A stretch of DNA of 64,000 nucleotides from Primulina eburnea (lineage: Eukaryota > Streptophyta > Magnoliopsida > Lamiales > Gesneriaceae): NCBI RefSeq assembly GCF_022965805.1, contig NC_133101.1, positions 16,029,054-16,093,053 on the forward strand, given 5' to 3'. Below, piece by piece: positions 10,501 through 22,786 of the stretch. The notes beneath the pieces are model-generated. The model was not told the DNA's origin, did no database searches, and saw nothing but the letters and a program-made list of their open reading frames with translations. Position 1 is the stretch's first letter. The number at the start of each line of letters is the position of its first letter. The position numbers were made by a program, and so were the translations under genes.

Positions 10501-12106
10501 ATAGATCAACAGCATAAACCAGAAAACCTTCATGACCAGAATCTAACAATCGATTCATCTCAATGGCAGAAACTAGAGGAATCTTGGCTTGAGAACCACG
10601 ACCATAGAAATTCCATTTAGGAGCAAAGCTAGGTCTGAAACGAACTAATCCTCGATAACAGTCAACAGTGGCACGATTTGCAGTCAAAACATCCATACCA
10701 ACGATACAATCAAAGTCATGCATAGGTAGGACTATGAGATTCAGATATAGAACATTTTCATCGTGAAACAAAACCGCATTGAACACCACATTATCAGTTA
10801 TAATCATTTTGCCCATCGGAGTAGCAACAGATAGATTGGAATTCATACTAGTGGTGCGAAGACCATGCGAAACAACAAATGCATGAGAAACAAAGGAATG
10901 AGATGCTCCAGTATCAAATAACACTCGTGCTATAAAACCACATAGATTACAGTTACCAGAAATGACAGTACCTGGAGCTGCCTGAGCCTCATCCTCAGTC
11001 AAGGCAAATACATGTGCAGATGACTGATTCTGTTGACCACCTTGCCCTCTGCTCTGATGCGAAGGGCGACTAGGCTGATGGGAACACTGGGACGCAGCTG
11101 GAATTCTATTACCTTGAGCTCCACTACCTACCTGGGCTGATTTCCCCGTCTTACTAGGACAAACTCTAGCAAAATGGCCCGGCCGACCACAAACATTACA
11201 AACCCCTTGAACTCCAACACACTGATTACTGGAATGCTTGCCTCCACAGTGATCACAGTAAGGTCCACTATAGCGATATCCCCCACGGTTCCCCGAACTC
11301 CCTGAACTCGAAGAACTAGAACCAGGCTTCTTAAATTGTTTCCCACGTGGACGAAGAGATGCAGAACCAGATGAACTGAATTGTTGTCTTCCCGACTGAT
11401 GATGTTGGGTAGGAACTCGATTGCCACTCCTCTTAAGACTAGCTTCAGCCCTTTTTGCTATTTCCACTGCTTCAAGATAATTCAGTGGTTTACCGGTAGA
11501 AACAAAAGGGTGCAGATGATCGTTCAACCCTTCAATGAAACTTTCGACGACAGCAACTTGACTCGTGGCCACATGAGGAGCATATCTCAGCATAGCATAA
11601 AAAGTATCCGCATAATCCGCAACTGAAATATCGCCTTGTTTCAGGTTATGAAACTCAGAAGCCTTAGAACTGTAGAATGATGGAGGACAATAACTTTCCT
11701 TAAACTTCAGCTTGAATATATCCCATGATGGAATGATCCTCTGAGCATTTAAAGTCATCAATGTAGTAGACCACCACATTTTGGCACGATCCTTCAACTG
11801 ATGCACAGCTAATCTCAATCGACACTCTGGAGGATACTCAATCAAATCAAACAATTCCTCAATCTCAGAAATCCATAACTCAGCTTTCTCAGCTCCCTCT
11901 GAACCACTGAATCGAGGAGGATGCATAGAATGGAAACGCGCAACTAACTCATCCATCCTAAGCTGCTCTAGATGATCAGCAGCTTGTTCAACAAAAGTAT
12001 CATCAACAACACGGACACGAGGTCTACCACGCCCACGACCTCGACCACGACCTCGACCTCGAGCTAAAGGAATCTCATCAACAGGGATTTCTCCACCTCC
12101 TTCCAT
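7577..12106 (-). CDS. element A gag-pol polyprotein, intact, chromodomain type
   Basis: This unbroken frame of 1509 codons starts at the ATG at 12104-12106. Domain order: an Arg-Gly-rich N-terminus (15-32); capsid-like gag (~65-225); two zinc knuckles (CX2CX4HX4C at 284-296, then CX2CX4HX4C at 303-316); aspartic protease with DTGAS at 398-402; reverse transcriptase (~610-790) with FIDD at 732-735; RNase H (~870-990); integrase with HHCC (~1094-1134) and D1164, D1225, E1261 in DD35E spacing; C-terminal chromodomain-like tail (~1450-1509). This order is that of Ty3/gypsy chromoviruses. Compared with the related frame in C, it has His for Pro at 710 in the conserved FGLTNAP motif of RT and Arg for Pro at 1228 next to the second integrase Asp. 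The frame is open but activity is doubtful. Confidence 0.93.
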   Translation of the reverse strand: MEGGGEIPVDEIPLARGRGRGRGRGRGRPRVRVVDDTFVEQAADHLEQLRMDELVARFHSMHPPRFSGSEGAEKAELWISEIEELFDLIEYPPECRLRLAVHQLKDRAKMWWSTTLMTLNAQRIIPSWDIFKLKFKESYCPPSFYSSKASEFHNLKQGDISVADYADTFYAMLRYAPHVATSQVAVVESFIEGLNDHLHPFVSTGKPLNYLEAVEIAKRAEASLKRSGNRVPTQHHQSGRQQFSSSGSASLRPRGKQFKKPGSSSSSSGSSGNRGGYRYSGPYCDHCGGKHSSNQCVGVQGVCNVCGRPGHFARVCPSKTGKSAQVGSGAQGNRIPAASQCSHQPSRPSHQSRGQGGQQNQSSAHVFALTEDEAQAAPGTVISGNCNLCGFIARVLFDTGASHSFVSHAFVVSHGLRTTSMNSNLSVATPMGKMIITDNVVFNAVLFHDENVLYLNLIVLPMHDFDCIVGMDVLTANRATVDCYRGLVRFRPSFAPKWNFYGRGSQAKIPLVSAIEMNRLLDSGHEGFLVYAVDLSQDERRISDIPVVCEFPDVFPEEIPGFPPEREVEFSIDLMPGTEPISRAPYRLAPVELKELKEQLQDLLSKGYIRPSSSPWGAPILFVKKKDGTMRMCIDYRQLNKFTVKNKYPLPRIDDLFDQLQGTSVYSKIDLRSGYHQVRVRQEDVPKTAFRTRYGHFEFLVMPFGLTNAHAVFMDLMNRVFRKYLDRFVIVFIDDILVYSKSEEEHAKHLRIVLRILQKKQLYAKLSKCEFWLDRVVFLSHVISQHGISVDPSKVEAVLNWARPTNVPEIRSFMGLACYYRRFIENFSKIARPITQLTQKNQRFIWSDECESSFVELKKRLTSAPVLTIPNGSGGFVVCTDASNRGLGCVLLQHGRVVAYGSRQLKPHESKYPVHDLELAAIVFALKIWRHYLFGEQFIIYSDHKSLKYLFSQSDLNMRQRRWMDLLKDYDCEIQYHPRKVNVIADALSRKVVDVNLSSIHVSKLREDICTSGLDFQIQGNAVCVSQISVEPELIQSVKSAQKTDDRVLKYYELVSQGHQSGFSIHSDDSLRLNGRLVVPDIPELRTVILKEAHCTRYSIHPGGRKMYHILRPQFWWKNMKKDVAEFVSRCMICQQVKAERMRPGGLLHSLEVPQWNWEHVAMDFVTHLPRTSRHFDAIWVIVDRLSKSAHFIPYERTYSYKKMARLYIENVVRLHGVPVAIVSDRDRRFTSKFWTSFQKEMGTRLAMSTAYHPQTDGQTERTIQTLEDLLRAVIMDFKDSWQEALPLVEFSYNNSFQVTIGMAPFEALYGRRCRSPLCWDEFGEKQLTGPEIVQEMHDKVQLIRQRMKAAQDRQASYANRRRRPLEFQVGDFVFLRISPFRGVVRFGKRGKLSSRFVGPYEIVELIGTCAYRLDLPQSLSGIHDVFHVSMLRKYEPDPSHVIQPDEVELDPSLSYTEYPVCILNHKDKVLRNKVIPLVRVQWSRHGVEESTWETEEKMRSSYPYLFDS

Positions 12107-12260
12107 TCTATACGATAAAACACCAAAACAATTAGAATGGAATTAAACAAATCATATAATCACATAAGCATGTTGTCAAGTAGCATACACATGCGCAACA
12201 ACCATTTTAGTGCCAAGACACGAGTGTCCTAGACTCTAGTTCGAGCGTATCCCAGTTTAC

Positions 12261-12272
12261 GCTCTGATACCA
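12261..12272 (-). promoter_or_regulatory. element A primer binding site
   Basis: The minus strand reads TGGTATCAGAGC three bases after the 5' LTR end. It matches initiator-Met tRNA. Confidence 0.88.
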
Positions 12273-12275
12273 AGA

Positions 12276-14669
12276 TGTGAGGCCCATTTACTCTAATGAC
12301 AATTAATGATCAAACAATAATGGTTTGACTTAAAACTGCAGCGGAAAAAGGTTTAAAAATACTTTAAAACGGACCTCAGGGCCTAGAAAAAATTCGGCAT
12401 GACCTCCCCGTAAGTAGGACATTCCGAAAACTCAAACAACAGTTTATATCAAAATATACTCCAACTAGAGTCAACAACCTATAGCCGCACTGGCCAGGAC
12501 TAAACAGAATTTAAAACTTACCAAATACTCACCAGATCAAGAATATCACAGAGTCACCTCAGAACATAACCAGAACAACCAAATATCAATAGAGATACAC
12601 GGGGCATCTCCCCGGCAAATAAAGTACAATACAAGTCTGAAACAAACTCAAAACATACATATAAACTAACTGGGAGACTCCACTGAACAGAACCAAGCAA
12701 TCCAACCTCAATCCCGAGCTCCACTGCCGGAACCTCGGCCTGATGCTGCAAAATGACTCGAAAGATCTACCATGGTGTCCAATAACAACCACAGCAGCCC
12801 CCCCAGTAAACAACTGAGGTTAGGATTCTGGTATGAAACAGTTCAACAATAACAACAATAAACATAAATCATGCATAATCATATAATAAAATGTGATATG
12901 AAATGCATGAAGGGCTCAACGAATGACCGGGATAACAGGAGCCAACAAACGGTACGATAACAACTGGAATAATGCTCGAGCAACAACACAGGGGAGCTAC
13001 ATCGTCATGCAACTAAACCGCCCTGCCAAGTATGCGAGGTATGCCAAGCTGTGCTGAATAACACCCCTGACTCGGCCTCCATACAGCTGATACGCTATAA
13101 CAGGATGGCACAACAGAACGAACTAGATGACACAATCCCAGCGCTCACCTCAAAAGGCTGCACTAACCACGGGATTGTTCAATCACATCCACGGTCTCAT
13201 GTATATAGGCCTATCAACCGCACAATGATCCCGTGATAAACAACAGTGCCAGATAACAACGAATATCAACAATGGGCTAACAAGAACGATAGGCTCAACA
13301 TGAATGTCATAACTGTATGCCCAATGCTAAATGCCAATAATATGTCATAATAAATAAACATAGGTCACAGTGAAGGCATTTAACAATTTACAACGGTCAA
13401 CAAGTTATAAACACGATCCATGTAACACAGAATGACAATTAAACATAATTTATGTTTTACCGTCGTTTGTTACCGAACTGTAACATACCTATACCAACTT
13501 GACAATCCAATAACAACTTCACTTCAAGACCCTTGGCCTAAACAAAACCACAATAAGCCGATCGTGAAAACTACATTCCACACCAATGTCCGATTTGGCA
13601 CAAAAGAGCATAAAATTCATATCTCGCTCAATATTAACTCAAATCACTATCCGCCAATTGGACATGAAAGATAACTCAATTATCTAAGTTTTTCTAGAAG
13701 AAACCAATTCCAGAATCTGAGTATATTAATGCCAGAATTAACAAGAACACGCTGCTACTCACACATTTCGCGGACAGAACTCTATACTGCGCAGCTTCAG
13801 TAAAACAGCCATAACTCTCTCAATTATTAATGGAATTTAACGAATCTTATATCATTACGAAGATAACACATAGCTATACAACTTTGTTACGAATCACAAG
13901 TCCAGAATCCGAGAGCTTATATGCCAAAAACCCGAATTACAGTAGGCGTTCTGCACAGAATACTTGCAGAATTCGATTTGACACACTTTGGTAGAAATAT
14001 CATATAAATTCCGTTTCTTATCCAAATTTGATGATTCTAGCGGCTATAGAAAGCTAACAAACAGAGCTACAAGTTCTTTATAAGTCATTTCAACAAATTC
14101 GAACTACAAAAGTCGCAGCAACCCAAAAACTCTCACCCAAAATCAAAGGAATTCGCGCAGAAACAGGGCACGGGAACAGCAGCTTTGATCTACCCGAATC
14201 CTTGCTCAAACTTCGCGATTTCTGACTTGAATCGAAGCCTAGGATGTTAGGAAGACACCCCTTCAGACGGATTGAGATTTGGACGCCGGACGGAGGAGTT
14301 ATCGCGATTTTCCCACGGCTGCTACATGAGTTGCGAAAATGGGGAAGTTTCTTTCTTTCTCTCTTACCTTATTCCTTCTCTCACTTATATGGTAAGTTGT
14401 GTGTATATATATGTATATATATATATCTTGTGTATTTGGTTACTAAAATAGTAACTCAAGCCCATCTATCCCGGTCTGTATTTATTTTGCTCTCGTGTGT
14501 TATTTAAACTCTATATGTATTTTTATATCGTTTTAACTCCGATATTCTAAAATACATATTTTTAACACACTTCTTGAATTTATTTGGCATAAATAATTAT
14601 TTTAATTTACAACACAATAATTATTCTAATTATGCCAAATTACCGGATAAATAAATACAGGGCCTTACA
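12276..14669 (-). repeat. element A 5' LTR, full length
   Basis: This 2394-bp LTR begins (minus sense) TGTAAGGCCCTG at 14669 and ends GGGCCTCACA at 12276. It is the same family as C's 2349-bp LTR in reverse orientation. Open frames at 12554-12813, 13051-13236, 13432-13674 and 14244-14507 recur as LTR copies elsewhere and show no protein domain. A (TA)n stretch at about 14404-14426 is the likely TATA region. Confidence 0.92.
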
Positions 14670-14674
14670 ATTAT

Positions 14675-15668
14675 AGAAAATTATATTTAAGCTCAAATAA
14701 TTATTAGAAGTATAAGTTTTTATTTTGGGAATTTTATGCTAAAGTTTGGTTTAAATCGGGATTAAAACGCATTAATATGTTATATTTAAAGATTAATTTA
14801 AAAATCATCGATTTAGGCCAAATAAAAATATGGGAAAATTCAAGTAGGCTTAAATAATTATTTGGGACATGTTAGAGTCAATTGAATTAAGAAAATGTCA
14901 ATAATGTGGAATTAGAGGTCCAGGGGTTAAATGGTAATTTTCGGTTTTCCAGGGGCAAAATGGTAATTTTGCACCCGGGGTGAGATTTTTGTCCTAGCAG
15001 CGCCCTGAGCACGAATGATAATATTTTTAAATGTTCATGCATCACGTTTACGATTTTTATGCTATTATAATAATTATGGTGCATGCTTAATTTAAAGGAA
15101 TTAAGTGAGGAAGTGAAGAGCACTCCGTCTCCGCCGCGCCGCGTCGTTATTTCGTTTGTTTTCTGTCAAAACAAACCAAGGCATGTATATACTTTTTCTA
15201 AACCTCAATCAAGTCATATAGGTATTTTTAAATATCGCAAGTACATGATTGTAATTGTTCATATTTAATTATGTTGGTTAATTATATTACGTGCATAGAA
15301 AATATTCATTTTTGAGATTTATGCGATATGGCTTGTGGTTCATTCACTATGTGGGAGCATTATTTATACGGTCGCCAGTGACCGCTCAGTTCAGGTTGGT
15401 ATCATCAGGTCGCCAGTGACCTATCAGTTCCGGATGGTACCATCGGGTCTTCAGTGACCGCCAGCTCAGTTTCAGGCTCCCCGGTAGTCAGTTACCGATC
15501 AGTTTCAGCTTAGTGCAGTGGCCACAGGCGTAAAACATAATCTCAACAGAAAATTTTACCAGTTATTTCAGTACTGGGCTCCAAGGAGCAAACGTTTTTA
15601 CCGTGATTATCAGTTCAGTTATGCACGTATTATAATTATTCAGTACAAATTATTTTCAGCATCAGTAC
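14675..15668 (+). other. D0 segment 2, LTR sequence with short GGTC/GACC repeats
   Basis: No gene. At about 15370-15500 a ~45-bp motif containing GGTCGCCAGTGACC is repeated three to four times in degenerate form, next to a TATTTATA word at 15361-15368. Confidence 0.6.
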
Positions 15669-18017
15669 TGTAAGGCCCTGTATTTAATTATCCGGTAATT
15701 TTGGCTTAATTAGAATAATTATTGAGTTGTAAATTACAATAATTATTTATGCCAAATAAATTCTAGAAGTGTGTTAAAAATATGTATTTGAGAATATCGG
15801 AGAATTTAACGATATAAAATACATATAGAGTTTAAATAACACACGAGAGCAAAATAATTACAGACCGGGATTAATGGGCTTGAGTTACTAGTTTTGTAAC
15901 CCAATATACAATATATATATACATATACATGCACACATATCTATTGGAGAAGAGAGAAGAATCGGGCAAGGGAAGAGAAGAAAAGAAAGAAATCACCATT
16001 TTCGCAACTTTTGTTGCAGCCGCAGAAAAATCGCGATATCTCCTCCGTCCGGCGTCCAAATCACGAACGGTTTGAGGGGTTTTCTTCCTTACATCGGTAG
16101 CTTCGTTTTGAACCATGAATCGCCACTTTTGATGCTCGTTTCAGCCCCAATCGAGCCCTGTTTCGGGACTGCTCCTTTTCGATTTTGTTGTTCGATTTTA
16201 GGTGAGCTATTGTTTGGTTTCCTTGGTTCTTTGGAGTATATTGAGCAAGGATTTGAAGCTTAAATCTTACCTTGCTGTTCCTGCATTTTCCAGCTAGTTT
16301 TCAGTTCGGTTTTTGGTCGTGAATAGTGTTTTCCGGCGTCTTTTCCGGCGAGTAGCAACATTGGACCGCTAGCGACTAGTTTATACTTCGATCTTGGTAA
16401 TTTTTGGATCCAATTCCAGATTTTCGGTGCATAAGTAGGCTGCCCCGAAGTGTAATGTTACTCGCTTCGATTTAATTTCGCTTTGTCGATTTTAATGCAT
16501 TATATTGACGTATATATTGGGTTTATATTGTAGGTTCGATCGTTGGAGAGCCTTGAGGTATAAATTGAAGAGTTTGTGAATTAGTATCGAGTTAATCATG
16601 GGATTATTTTGGAGAATTACGGTTATTTAGTTGAAATTTCAGAATTGTTGAAATTGATTTGGGAATTAAGTTTTGATAATTAAAAATCAATAAGTTGGAT
16701 TAATTTAGTGTTTTGGCGAATTGTGAATTATTCGACCTATTTTTATCATTTTTAGGTCGAGGAGATTAAAGTTGAGCTTGTTGTGATTTTAGAGTCGGTT
16801 TAGGTATGTTACAGTTCGGTAACATACGACGGTAAAACATAAATTATGTTTAATTACCATTCTGTGTTACATTGATCGTGTTTATGAATTGTTGACTGTT
16901 ATAAATTGTTAAATGCCTTCGTTATGATCTATGTTTATTATTATGACATATTATTGGCATTTAGAATTGGGCATACAGTTATAACATTCATGTTGAGCCC
17001 TATCGTTTTTGTTAGCCCATTGTTGATATCCGTTGTTATCTGGCACTGTTGTTTATCTCGGGATCATTGTGTGGCTGATAGGCCTATACACATGATACTG
17101 TAGATGTGATTGAACAATTCCATGGTTAGTGCAGCCTTTTGAGGTGAGCGCTGGGATTGTGTCATCTAGTTCGTTCTGTTGTGCCATCCTGTTATATCGT
17201 ATCAGCTGTATGGAGGCCGAGTCAGGGGTGTTATTCAGCACAGCTTGGCATACCTCGCATACTTGGCAGGGCGGTTTAGCTGCATGACGATGTAGCTCCC
17301 CTGTGTTGTTGCTCGAGCATTATTCCAGTTGTTATCGTATCGTTTGTTGGCTCCTGTTATCCCGATTATTCGTTGAGCCTTCCATGCATTGCATATTACA
17401 TTTCAGTATATGATTATGCATGATTTATGTTATTGTTGTTATTGTTGAACTGTTTCATACCAGAATCCTAACCTCAGTTGTTTACTGGGGGGGGGCTGCT
17501 GTGGTTGCTTTTTGGGCACCATGGTAGATCTCCCGAGTCGTTTTGCAGCATCAGGCCGAGGTTCCGCCAGTGGAGCTCGGGATTGAGGTTGGATTGCTTG
17601 GTTCTGTTCAGTGGAGTCTCCCAGTTAGTTTATATGTATGTCTTGAGTTTGTTTCAGATTTGTATTGTACTTTATTTGCCGGGGAGATGCCCCGTGTATC
17701 TGTACTGATATTTGGTTGCTCTGGTTATGTTCTGAGGCGACTCTGTGATATTCTTGATCTGGTGAGTATTTGGTAAGTTTTAAATTCTGTTTAGTCCTGG
17801 CCAGTGCGGCTATAGGTTGTCGACTCTAGTTGGAGTATATTTTAATATAAACTGTTGTTTGAGTTTTCGGGATGTCCTACTTACGGGGAGGTCATGCCGA
17901 AATTTTTCTAGGCCCTGAGGTCCGTTTTAAAGTATTTTAAACCTTTTTCCGCTGCAGTTTTAAATCAAACCATTATTGTTTGATCATTAATTGTTGTTAG
18001 AGTAAATGGGCCTCACA
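15669..18017 (+). repeat. element C 5' LTR
   Basis: TGTAAGGCCC...GGGCCTCACA. It holds small open frames (15871-16116 minus, 16072-16263 plus, 17478-17776 plus) that recur exactly in the 3' LTR and show no domain, so they are treated as LTR sequence. Confidence 0.93.
15902..15925 (+). promoter_or_regulatory. element C LTR TATA-rich promoter region
   Basis: A run of TATA repeats (AATATATATATACATATAC) is followed by a purine-rich GAGAAGAGAGAAG stretch, as expected around an LTR core promoter. The exact start site is unknown. Confidence 0.4.
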
Positions 18018-18020
18018 TCT

Positions 18021-18032
18021 TGGTATCAGAGC
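18021..18032 (+). promoter_or_regulatory. element C primer binding site
   Basis: TGGTATCAGAGC, three bases after the 5' LTR. Initiator-Met tRNA type. Confidence 0.88.
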
Positions 18033-18188
18033 GTAAACTGGGATACGCTCGAACTAGAGTATAGGACACTTGAGTCTTGGCACTAAAATGGTTGTTGCGC
18101 CTGTGTATGTTACTTGACAACATGTTTATGTGATTATATGATTTTTTTTTACTTCCATTCTAATTGTTTTGGTGTTTTATCGTATAGA

Positions 18189-21100
18189 ATGGAGGGAGGT
18201 GGAGAAATTACTGTTGATGAGATTCCTCTTGCTCGAGGTCGAGGTCGTGGGCGTGGTAGACCTCGTGTCCAGGTTGTTGATGATACTTTTGTTGAGCAAG
18301 CTGCTGATCATCTAGAGCAGCTTAGGTTAGTTGCGCGTTTCCATTCTATGCATCCTCCTCGATTCAGTGGTTCAGAGGGAGCTGAGAAAGCTGAGTTATG
18401 GGTTTCTGAAATTGAGGAATTGTTCGATTTGATTGAGTATCCTCCAGAGTGTCGATTGAAATTAGCTGTGCATCAGTTGAAAGATCGTGCCAAAATGTGG
18501 TGGCCTACTACATTGATGACTTTAGATGCTCAGAGGATCATTCCATCTTGGGATATATTCAAGCTGAAGTTTAAGGAGAGTTATTGTCCTCCATCATTCT
18601 ACAGTTCTAAGGCTTCTGAGTTTCATAACCTGAAACAAGGCGATATGTCAGTTGCGGAGTATGCAGATTCTTTTTATGCTATGCTGAGATATGCTCCTCA
18701 TGTTGCTGCAAGTCAGGTTGCGGTTGTTGAGAGTTTTATTGAAGGATTGAACGATCATCTGCACCCTTTTGTTTCTACCGGTAAGCCACTGAATTATCTT
18801 GAAGCAGTGGAACTAGCAAAAAGGGCTGAAGCTAGTCTTAAGAGGAGTGGCAATCGAGTTCCTACCCAACATCATCAGTCGGGGAGACAACAATTCAGTT
18901 CATCTGGTTCTGCATCTCTTCGTCCACGTGGGAAACAATTTAAGAAGCCTGGTTCTTGTTCTTCGAGTTCAGGGAGTTCGGGGAACCGTGGGGGATATCG
19001 ATATAGTGGACCTTATTGTGATCACTGTGGGGGCAAGCATTCCAGTAATCAGTGTGTTGGAGTTCAAGGGGTTTGCAATGTTTGTGGTCGGCCTGACCAT
19101 TTTGCTAGAGTCTGTCCTAGTAAGACGGGGAAATCAACCCAGGCTGGTAGTGGAGCTCAAGGTAATAGAATTCCAGCTGCGTCCCAGTCTTCCCATCAGC
19201 CTAGTCGGCCTACGCATCAGAGCAGAGGGCAAGGTGGTCAACAGAATCAGTCATCTGCTCATGTATTTGCCTTGACTGAGGATGAGGCTCAGGCAGCTCC
19301 AGGTACTGTCATTTCTGGTAACTGTAATCTATGTGGTTTTATAGCACGAGTGTTATTTGATACTGGAGCATCTCATTCCTTTGTTTCTCATGCATTCGTT
19401 GTTTCGCATGATCTTCGCACCACTAGTATGAATTCCAATCTATCTGTTGCTACTCCGATGGGCAAAATGATTTTCACTGATAATGTGGTGTTCAATGCGG
19501 TTTTGTTTCACAATGAAAATGTTCTATATCTGAATCTCATAGTCCTACCTATGCATGACTTTGATTGTATCGTTGGTATGGATGTTTTGACTGCAAATCG
19601 TGCCACTGTTGACTGTTATCGAGGAATAGTTCGTTTCAGACCTAGCTTTGCTCCTAAATGGAATTTCTATGGTCGTGGTTCTCAAGCCAAGATTCCTCTA
19701 GTTTCTGCCATTGAAATGAATCGATTGTTAGATTCTGGTCATGAAGGTTTTCTGGTTTATGCTGTGGATCTATCGCAAGATGAGCGACAGATTTCTGATA
19801 TTACTGTAGTCCGTGAGTTTCCTGATGTGTTTCCAGAAGAGATTCCTGGTTTTCCACCAGAACGAGAAGTTGAGTTCAGTATCGAATTAATGCCAGGAAC
19901 TGAACCCATATCTCGAGCACCATATCGTTTAGCCCCTGTTGAGCTGAAAGAACTGAAAGAACAATTGCAGGATTTGTTGAGTAAAGGTTATATTCGTCCG
20001 TGTTCTTCACCGTGGGGTGCACCGATTCTATTTGTCAAGAAAAAAGATGGTACGATGCGGATGTGTATTGATTATCGGCAACTGAATAAGTTTACTGTCA
20101 AGAATAAATATCCACTCCCTAGGATTGATGACTTATTTGATCAGTTGCAAGGTACTTCGGTGTATTCTAAGATTGATCTTCGTTCTGGATATCATCAAGT
20201 GCGAGTCAGACAAGAAGATGTCCCGAAAACAGCTTTTCGCACGAGATACGGACACTTTGAATTTTTAGTTATGCCTTTTGGTTTGACCAATGCTCCTGCT
20301 GTGTTTATGGACTTGATGAATCGAGTATTTCGTAAATATCTCGATCGTTTTGTGATTGTATTCATCGATGATATTCTTGTCTATTCCAAGTCTGAGGAAG
20401 AGCATGCCAAACACTTGAGGATAGTTCTTCGAATTCTTCAAAAGAAGCAGTTGTACGCCAAGCTATCCAAGTGCGAGTTTTGGTTAGATAGAGTTGTGTT
20501 TCTGGGCCATGTCATATCTCAACATGGTATTTCAGTCGATCCAAGTAAAGTGGAAGCAGTTCTGAACTGGGCACGACCGACCAATGTGCCAGAGATTCGT
20601 AGTTTCATGGGTTTAGCTGGTTATTACCGGAGATTTATCGAAAATTTCTCAAAGATTGCTAGACCTATCACTCAACTGACTCAGAAAAATCAGAGATTCA
20701 GTTGGTCTGATGAATGTGAGTCAAGTTTTGTCGAGTTGAAGAAAAGACTGACTTCTGCACCAGTTCTTACCATTCCAAATGGTTCTGGAGGATTCGTTGT
20801 TTGTACTGACGCATCAAACAGAGGATTAGGTTGTGTTCTGATGCAGCATGGCAGAGTTGTGGCATATGGTTCTCGTCAATTGAAACCGCATGAGTCTAAG
20901 TATCCTGTTCATGACTTGGAATTGGCTGCTATCATTTTTGCTCTCAAGATTTGGAGACATTATTTGTTTGGGGAGCAATTTGTAATCTATTCTGATCACA
21001 AAAGCTTGAAGTATCTGTTCTTTCAGTCAGATCTGAACATGAGGCAGAGACGTTAGATGGATCTTTTGAAAGATTATGATTGTGAGATCCAGTATCATCC

Positions 21101-22697
21101 AGGAAAAATGAATGTCATTGCCGATGCTTTGAGTCGTAAAGTTGTTGACGTTAGTTTATCCTCGATTCATGTTTCTAAGTTACGAGAGGATATTTGCACC
21201 TCTGGGTTGGATTTTCAAATCCAAGGTAATGCCGTTTGTGTATCACAGATTTCAGTTGAGCCAGAGTTGATTCAGATTGTAAAGTCAGCTCAGAAAACTG
21301 ATGATCGAGTTCTGAAATCTTATGAGTTAGTATCTCAAGGACACCAATCTGGTTTCTCAATTCATTCAGATGATTCTCTTCGGTTGAATGGTAGATTGGT
21401 TGTCCCAGACATTCCTGAATTGCGTACAGCCATCCTTAAAGAAGCTCATTGTACTCGATATAGCATCCACCCAGGAGGAAGGAAAATGTATCATATTCTA
21501 CGGCCTCAGTTTTGGTGGAAGAATATGAAAAAGGATGTTGCTAAGTTTGTGTCTCGTTGTATGATTTGTCAGCAAGTCAAAGCGGAACGAATGAAACCGG
21601 GAGGATTACTGCATAGCCTTGAGGTTCCTCAGTGGAACTGGGAGCACGTAGCTATGGATTTTGTCACGCATTTGCCACGTACTTCTCGTCATTTCGATGC
21701 CATTTGGGTGATTGTCGATAGGTTATCTAAGTCGGCACATTTTATTCCGTATGAGAGGAAGTATTCGTACAAGAAGATGGCTCGTCTGTATATTGAAAAT
21801 GTTGTGAGACTTCATGGAGTTCCAGTTGCAATAGTCTCAGATCGTGACCCTAGATTCACATCAAAGTTTTGGACTAGTTTCCAAAAAGAAATGGGTACAC
21901 GACTTGCGATGAGTACTGCGTACCATCCTCAGACAGATGGTCAGACAGAGCGTACGATTCAGACACTCGAGGATCTGCTTCGAGCTGTAGTCATGGATTT
22001 TAAAGACAGTTGGCAGGAAGCTTTACCACTAGTAGAATTTTCATATAACAACAGTTTCCAAGTGACTATTGGTATGGCTCCTTTTGAAGCTTTGTACGGC
22101 AGACGATGTCGATCACCTCTTTGTTGGGATGAATTTGGTGAGAAGCAGTTGACTGGACCTGAGATTGTTCAGGAAATGCATGATAAAGTCCAGTTGATCC
22201 GTCAAAGAATGAAAGCTGCCCAAGATCGTCAAGCTAGTTATGCTAACAGACGTCGTCGACCTCTAGAGTTTCAAGTGGGAGATTTTGTGTTTCTGAGAAT
22301 CTCTCCGTTTAGAGGTGTTGTTCGTTTTGGTATGAGAGGTAAGTTGTCACCTCGTTTCGTTGGCCCCTACGAGATTGTTGAGCGTTTTGGGACTTGCGCT
22401 TATCGTTTGGATTTGCCCCAGTCATTGTCTGGCATCCACGATGTTTTCCATGTCTCTATGTTGCGTAAGTATGAACCCGATCCGTCTCATGTGATTCAGC
22501 CTGATGAGGTTGAACTTGATCCGTCTCTATCGTATACTGAGTATCCTGTTTGTATCTTGGATCGTAAAGATAAAGTTTTGCGCAATAAAGTTATACCACT
22601 TGTACGTGTTCAGTGGTCGAGGCATGGTGTAGAAGAATCAACGTGGGAAACAGAAGAGAAGATGAGAGCATCTTATCCATATCTGTTTGATTCTTAG
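18189..22697 (+). pseudogene. element C gag-pol, interrupted by one nonsense codon
   Basis: The ATG at 18189 aligns with the start of A's polyprotein. An open reading to 21053 covers gag, two zinc knuckles, protease (DTGAS), reverse transcriptase (FIDD, with normal [10 protein letters not shown]) and most of RNase H. TAG at 21054-21056 replaces the Trp codon found in A (RQRRWMDLL). The same frame continues open to 22697 with the end of RNase H, integrase (HHCC and DD35E with SDRDPRF) and the chromodomain. Relative to A it lacks two Arg-Gly pairs near the N-terminus and three residues after EQLR. Apart from the single stop the coding sequence looks complete, consistent with a very recent copy. 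Confidence 0.93.
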
Positions 22698-22747
22698 TAA
22701 TGTATTGTTGGTTTCGTTTTATGTGTAAGATGTATGTGTATAAACAG

Positions 22748-22786
22748 AAATTTCGAGGACGAAATTTGTTTTAAGGGGTGGAGAAG
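22748..22786 (+). promoter_or_regulatory. element C stem-loop and polypurine tract
   Basis: The hairpin AAATTTCG-AGGA-CGAAATTT (22748-22767) is followed by TTAAGGGGTGGAGAAG (22771-22786), which directly abuts the 3' LTR. Confidence 0.82.

Larger units (their letters stand above)
2791..14669 (-). mobile_element. element A: complete Ty3/gypsy chromovirus (Tekay/Del-like), minus strand
   Basis: Two LTRs (2791-4242 and 12276-14669), a perfect 5-bp TSD, an initiator-Met primer site, a polypurine tract and one unbroken gag-pol frame define a full LTR retrotransposon. It is interrupted near its 3' end by element B. A has the same family as element C, which lies 1 kb to the right in the opposite orientation. 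Its LTRs differ at more than a dozen positions plus a ~944-bp deletion, so A is older than C. Confidence 0.93.

Noticed and set aside
10417..11626. Plus-strand and alternate-frame open frames across A's gag-pol
   Set aside because: Shadows of the long minus-strand polyprotein. The counterparts in C (18847-19275, 21175-21360) behave the same.
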